Shown here: in pieces, positions 52,569 to 54,379 of the stretch
How positions within the stretch are numbered: position 1 is the first letter of the stretch
Layout of the letters: every line of letters starts with the position of its first letter
NCBI GenBank assembly: GCA_040754625.1
Contig: JBFMCF010000011.1
Span: forward strand, 1 to 54,379
From: a bacterium
GTDB lineage: Bacteria > JACRDZ01 > JAQUKH01
Length of the DNA stretch: 54,379 nucleotides
Direction of reading: 5' to 3'
Notes under the pieces: generated by a model
What the model saw: only the letters and a program-made list of their open reading frames with translations
The model's database searches: none
Told to the model about the DNA's origin: nothing
Program-made: the position numbers and the translations under genes

Positions 52569-52849
52569 CTATTTCGCAATCCAATGCCCGCCTTTATCAG
52601 GGCCAACTCTCTTGATGAGACCTTTTTCTTTGAGTTTATTTATATTATAATCCACAGCTTTTTTAGTCAGATTTCCTTCTTGTTGCAATATTTTTTTACT
52701 TATAGCGGGATTTTTAAGGATATACTCTATAATGGTTTGCTGTATTACCGATATTTTTTCTACCCCCTGTTCTACCCCCTTTTCTACTCCCTGCTTTCTA
52801 TCCAGATAAAATGTTATCTTTAGTAATCGAAATCCCCTTCCACAATCAA
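52569..52849 (-). pseudogene. Duplicated 3' tail of the AlbA_2 ATP-binding gene
   Basis: Plus bases 52581-52846 repeat 48749-49022 almost base for base over the first ~200 bp. Minus-strand reading gives VEGDFDY, a one-base deletion, then KITFYLDRKQGVEKGVEQGV, then EKISVIQQ and the same winged helix ending GGHWIAK and TAG at 52569-52571. The 5' part of the gene is missing: the tail abuts the stop codon of the DUF1016 gene. Same strand and same orientation as the larger copy. Confidence 0.75.
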
Positions 52850-52850
52850 T

Positions 52851-53864
52851 TTATGTCATATTGTTTGCGTGCTGTTTAATTTCTTTTTTCAACTCAATGA
52901 GCAATTGTTTTTCTGTAGGCAGGTATAATTGATATTGACTTGCCAGAATCGTCTTATTTCGTTCAGGCAATGAAAACTTTACAACAGCGTCATTTTTGTC
53001 GGCGCAAAGTAAAATACCAATCGTGGGATTTTCCTCAGGACGCTTCTCCATGCGGTCATAGTAGTTCACATACATTTGAAGCTGGCCTAAATCCTGATGA
53101 GTAAGTTTTTGCGTTTTGATTTCAATGACCACAAAACACCGCAATAATCGGTTGTAAAAAAGCAAATCCACAAAGAATTCATCGCCGTCGATATGTATGC
53201 GTTTTTGACGGGCTACAAAGGCAAAACCATTACCCAATTCAAGTAAAAACTCCTGGAGATTGGTAATAATAGCAGATTCAAGGTCTTTTTCATAGTATTC
53301 CGCTTTATGCTTCAAGCCGAGAAATTCTAAAAACATAGGGTCTTTTATGATTTCTTGCGGCTCTTCAGGCATCTTCTCTTTGCGAGCTACAGCTAAAACT
53401 TTTTCTTTATTGTTACTTAACAACAATCGCTCATACAGCCCTGAGTTTATCTGTCTCTCCAATTCCCTGCCGGTCCAATTATTATTAACCGCTTCGAGCA
53501 AATAGTATTCTCTTTTATCCTGATTCCCAATACGTAATAAAAGCCGATATTGGCTCCAGTTCAATTGCGAACGCAGTGCGTTCGCAATTGGATAAGTTCT
53601 GTAAAATTGCCTGCTGATTTCCAGAATTCTTACTGAAAACCCGCTTCCATATTCCGGTTCAAGTTCTCCAGCCAGATTCCTGGTAAGATAATCACCATAA
53701 CCAGCCCGCTCTTTGCCCTGCTGTTCTTCTTCAAATATTCTTTTCCCGATATGCCAGTACATTAATACACGCTGGAAGTCCACATTGCGAATGGCCGCCA
53801 CGCGTGATTGGTTTATGATTTCTTTGATTTCAGAGATAAAATTTTTACGCATCATTTTGCTCAT
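52851..53864 (-). CDS. DUF1016 (YhcG-type) PDDEXK nuclease domain protein
   Basis: 337 residues. N-terminal helical DUF1016_N (VLMYWHIGKRIFEEEQQGKERAGYG; LEISRQFYRTYP; LNWSQYRLLLRI) and a C-terminal PDDEXK nuclease: FFVDLLFYNRLLRCFVVIEIKTQ has the catalytic Asp and the ExK. Proteins of this family recur in type I restriction loci and other defence islands; their substrate is not settled. Length is normal (about 330-350). A 29-bp palindrome in the coding sequence at 53562-53590 does not alter expected spacing. Confidence 0.85.
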   Translation of the reverse strand: MSKMMRKNFISEIKEIINQSRVAAIRNVDFQRVLMYWHIGKRIFEEEQQGKERAGYGDYLTRNLAGELEPEYGSGFSVRILEISRQFYRTYPIANALRSQLNWSQYRLLLRIGNQDKREYYLLEAVNNNWTGRELERQINSGLYERLLLSNNKEKVLAVARKEKMPEEPQEIIKDPMFLEFLGLKHKAEYYEKDLESAIITNLQEFLLELGNGFAFVARQKRIHIDGDEFFVDLLFYNRLLRCFVVIEIKTQKLTHQDLGQLQMYVNYYDRMEKRPEENPTIGILLCADKNDAVVKFSLPERNKTILASQYQLYLPTEKQLLIELKKEIKQHANNMT

Positions 53865-53891
53865 TTTTCATTCCATTTTGACATTATCCAT

Positions 53892-54257
53892 TTAAACTAA
53901 TTGAATAGTCTTTTTATAGGCTTCAATTCCTGGGATATCATCATAACGTTCAGATAGTTTTTCCCTTAAACCAAAAAGACGTTTATTTGCTGTATCAACT
54001 AACTGCCCATAAGTAGTAATTCTAACTTTCCCAACTTCAATATCCTGACTATTTTTTGAAGTCTGAACTGGTTGAACTTTTTCTGAAAATTGCTCTCCAA
54101 CAATAAAAGCGTATATATATGGATTGCCTATAATACTACCGCAACCAGCAAAATCCTCTATATAACCAATAGCTTGGTCTCTTTCTTTTCTCGATATTTT
54201 TGAACCGCCCCTTTTTAATTCAATTAATAATATTTTATTAATTGTATCTAAACTAGC
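53892..54257 (-). pseudogene. C-terminal fragment of a gene with a nuclease-like ELK motif
   Basis: An open stretch too unusual to be chance: ASLDTINKILLIELKRGG, ISRKERDQAIGYIEDFAGCG, YIYAFIVGEQFSEKVQP, then RITTYGQLVDTANKRLF and LREKLSERYDDIPGIEAY, ending TAA at 53892-53894. LIELKRGG..ISRKERDQA resembles the nuclease-like tail of some HSP90/HATPase-type ATP-binding proteins. An in-frame TAG (54258-54260) lies immediately upstream and the sequence beyond it is unrelated, so the gene is cut there, perhaps by a mobile element. Confidence 0.55.
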
Positions 54258-54379
54258 CTAAGTTCCGCAGTTTTAAAATCAAGCTTCTTATTTTTCAAGG
54301 GGTTGCGGGTTTTACCCCCTCAAATTCTGCACTACATTTTGTATAAAAACCGGACGATTAGGGATCTTTATTCCCAGCC
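54258..54379. other. Right-edge sequence, possible end of an insertion sequence
   Basis: Plus strand CCTAAGTTCCGCAGTTTTAA, then a GGGGTT..ACCCCC foldback near 54299-54328. The abrupt break with the truncated gene and the CTAAGTTCCGCAG edge, which I associate loosely with IS4/IS1634-type ends, suggest an IS boundary. No transposase is visible because the window ends. Confidence 0.25.

Noticed and set aside
53562-53590. Perfect 29-bp palindrome (CAATTGCGAACGC / GCGTTCGCAATTG around AGT) inside the DUF1016 gene
   Set aside because: Tempting as another in-frame palindromic insertion, but the encoded stretch PIANALRSQLNWSQYRLLL has the same length and pattern as in other DUF1016 proteins, so nothing appears inserted.

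Overview
The window looks like a chromosomal segment from an uncultivated, AT-rich, Gram-negative bacterium. The diderm call rests on an OprP/OprO-type porin, several lipobox lipoproteins, a Blc-type lipocalin and a TIG/LVIVD secreted protein. I cannot name the phylum from the sequence; the gene style (DUF2723 transferases, LVIVD and HEAT repeat proteins, PDZ-tailed ChaN, Bacteroidetes-like serine palmitoyltransferase) fits deep candidate-phylum lineages such as the Omnitrophota/Firestonebacteria/Desantisbacteria neighbourhood. No tRNA, rRNA or CRISPR array was seen.

Layout. 1-13.7 kb: envelope and lipid genes, namely a secreted CarboxypepD_reg-like protein, a ChaN-PDZ lipoprotein, purN plus a DUF2723 membrane transferase, then a minus-strand run (lipocalin, YdjM-like hydrolase, unknown membrane protein, extended SDR, PAP2 phosphatase), a frameshifted DUF6498 gene, a GT28 glycosyltransferase fused to fourteen LVIVD blades, and a dual-specificity phosphatase. 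13.8-18.3 kb: a small accessory patch with a frameshifted VapB-type antitoxin, a DUF4143 ATPase stub, a 1004-residue HEAT lipoprotein and a nucleotidyltransferase pair, framed by two nearly identical 34-bp sequences. 18.3-29.3 kb: a GNAT protein next to a serine palmitoyltransferase-like enzyme (possible ceramide synthesis), an ECF transporter (S, fused A-A, T), a small secreted protein and a 1612-residue unknown protein carrying a G10 tract. 29.5-34.1 kb: ParA, a P-loop-less ParA relative, a lipoprotein and a U32/RlhA protein, all on plus. 34.2-34.8 kb: a RelE/ParE-type toxin-antitoxin pair.

34.9-46.6 kb is a phosphate regulon on the minus strand. One transcription unit runs pstC2-pstA2-pstB3-pstS1-pstC1-pstA1-pstB2-pstB1-phoU; another runs psiE-porin-pstS2 and ends in a rho-independent terminator. 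Both begin with the same architecture: direct repeats of TTCACA at 11-bp spacing, then 9 bp, then a -10 hexamer, which I read as Pho boxes. The tandem PstB2/PstB1 pair carries complementary defects that fall on one composite ATP site. Palindromic REP-like elements are scattered through the regulon, one of them in frame inside pstS2 and one supplying the stop codon of pstS1. A DUF4258/DUF2283 pair with its own promoter sits between the two units.

46.8-54.4 kb is a decaying defence/accessory island: an ImmA stub, hsdM without hsdS or hsdR, a Schlafen-AlbA_2 ATP-binding gene broken twice (once in a 12-bp tandem repeat) with a duplicated tail elsewhere, a DUF4411 PIN protein with an XRE-ImmA protein, an unknown protein, a DUF1016 nuclease and an N-truncated gene at the right edge.
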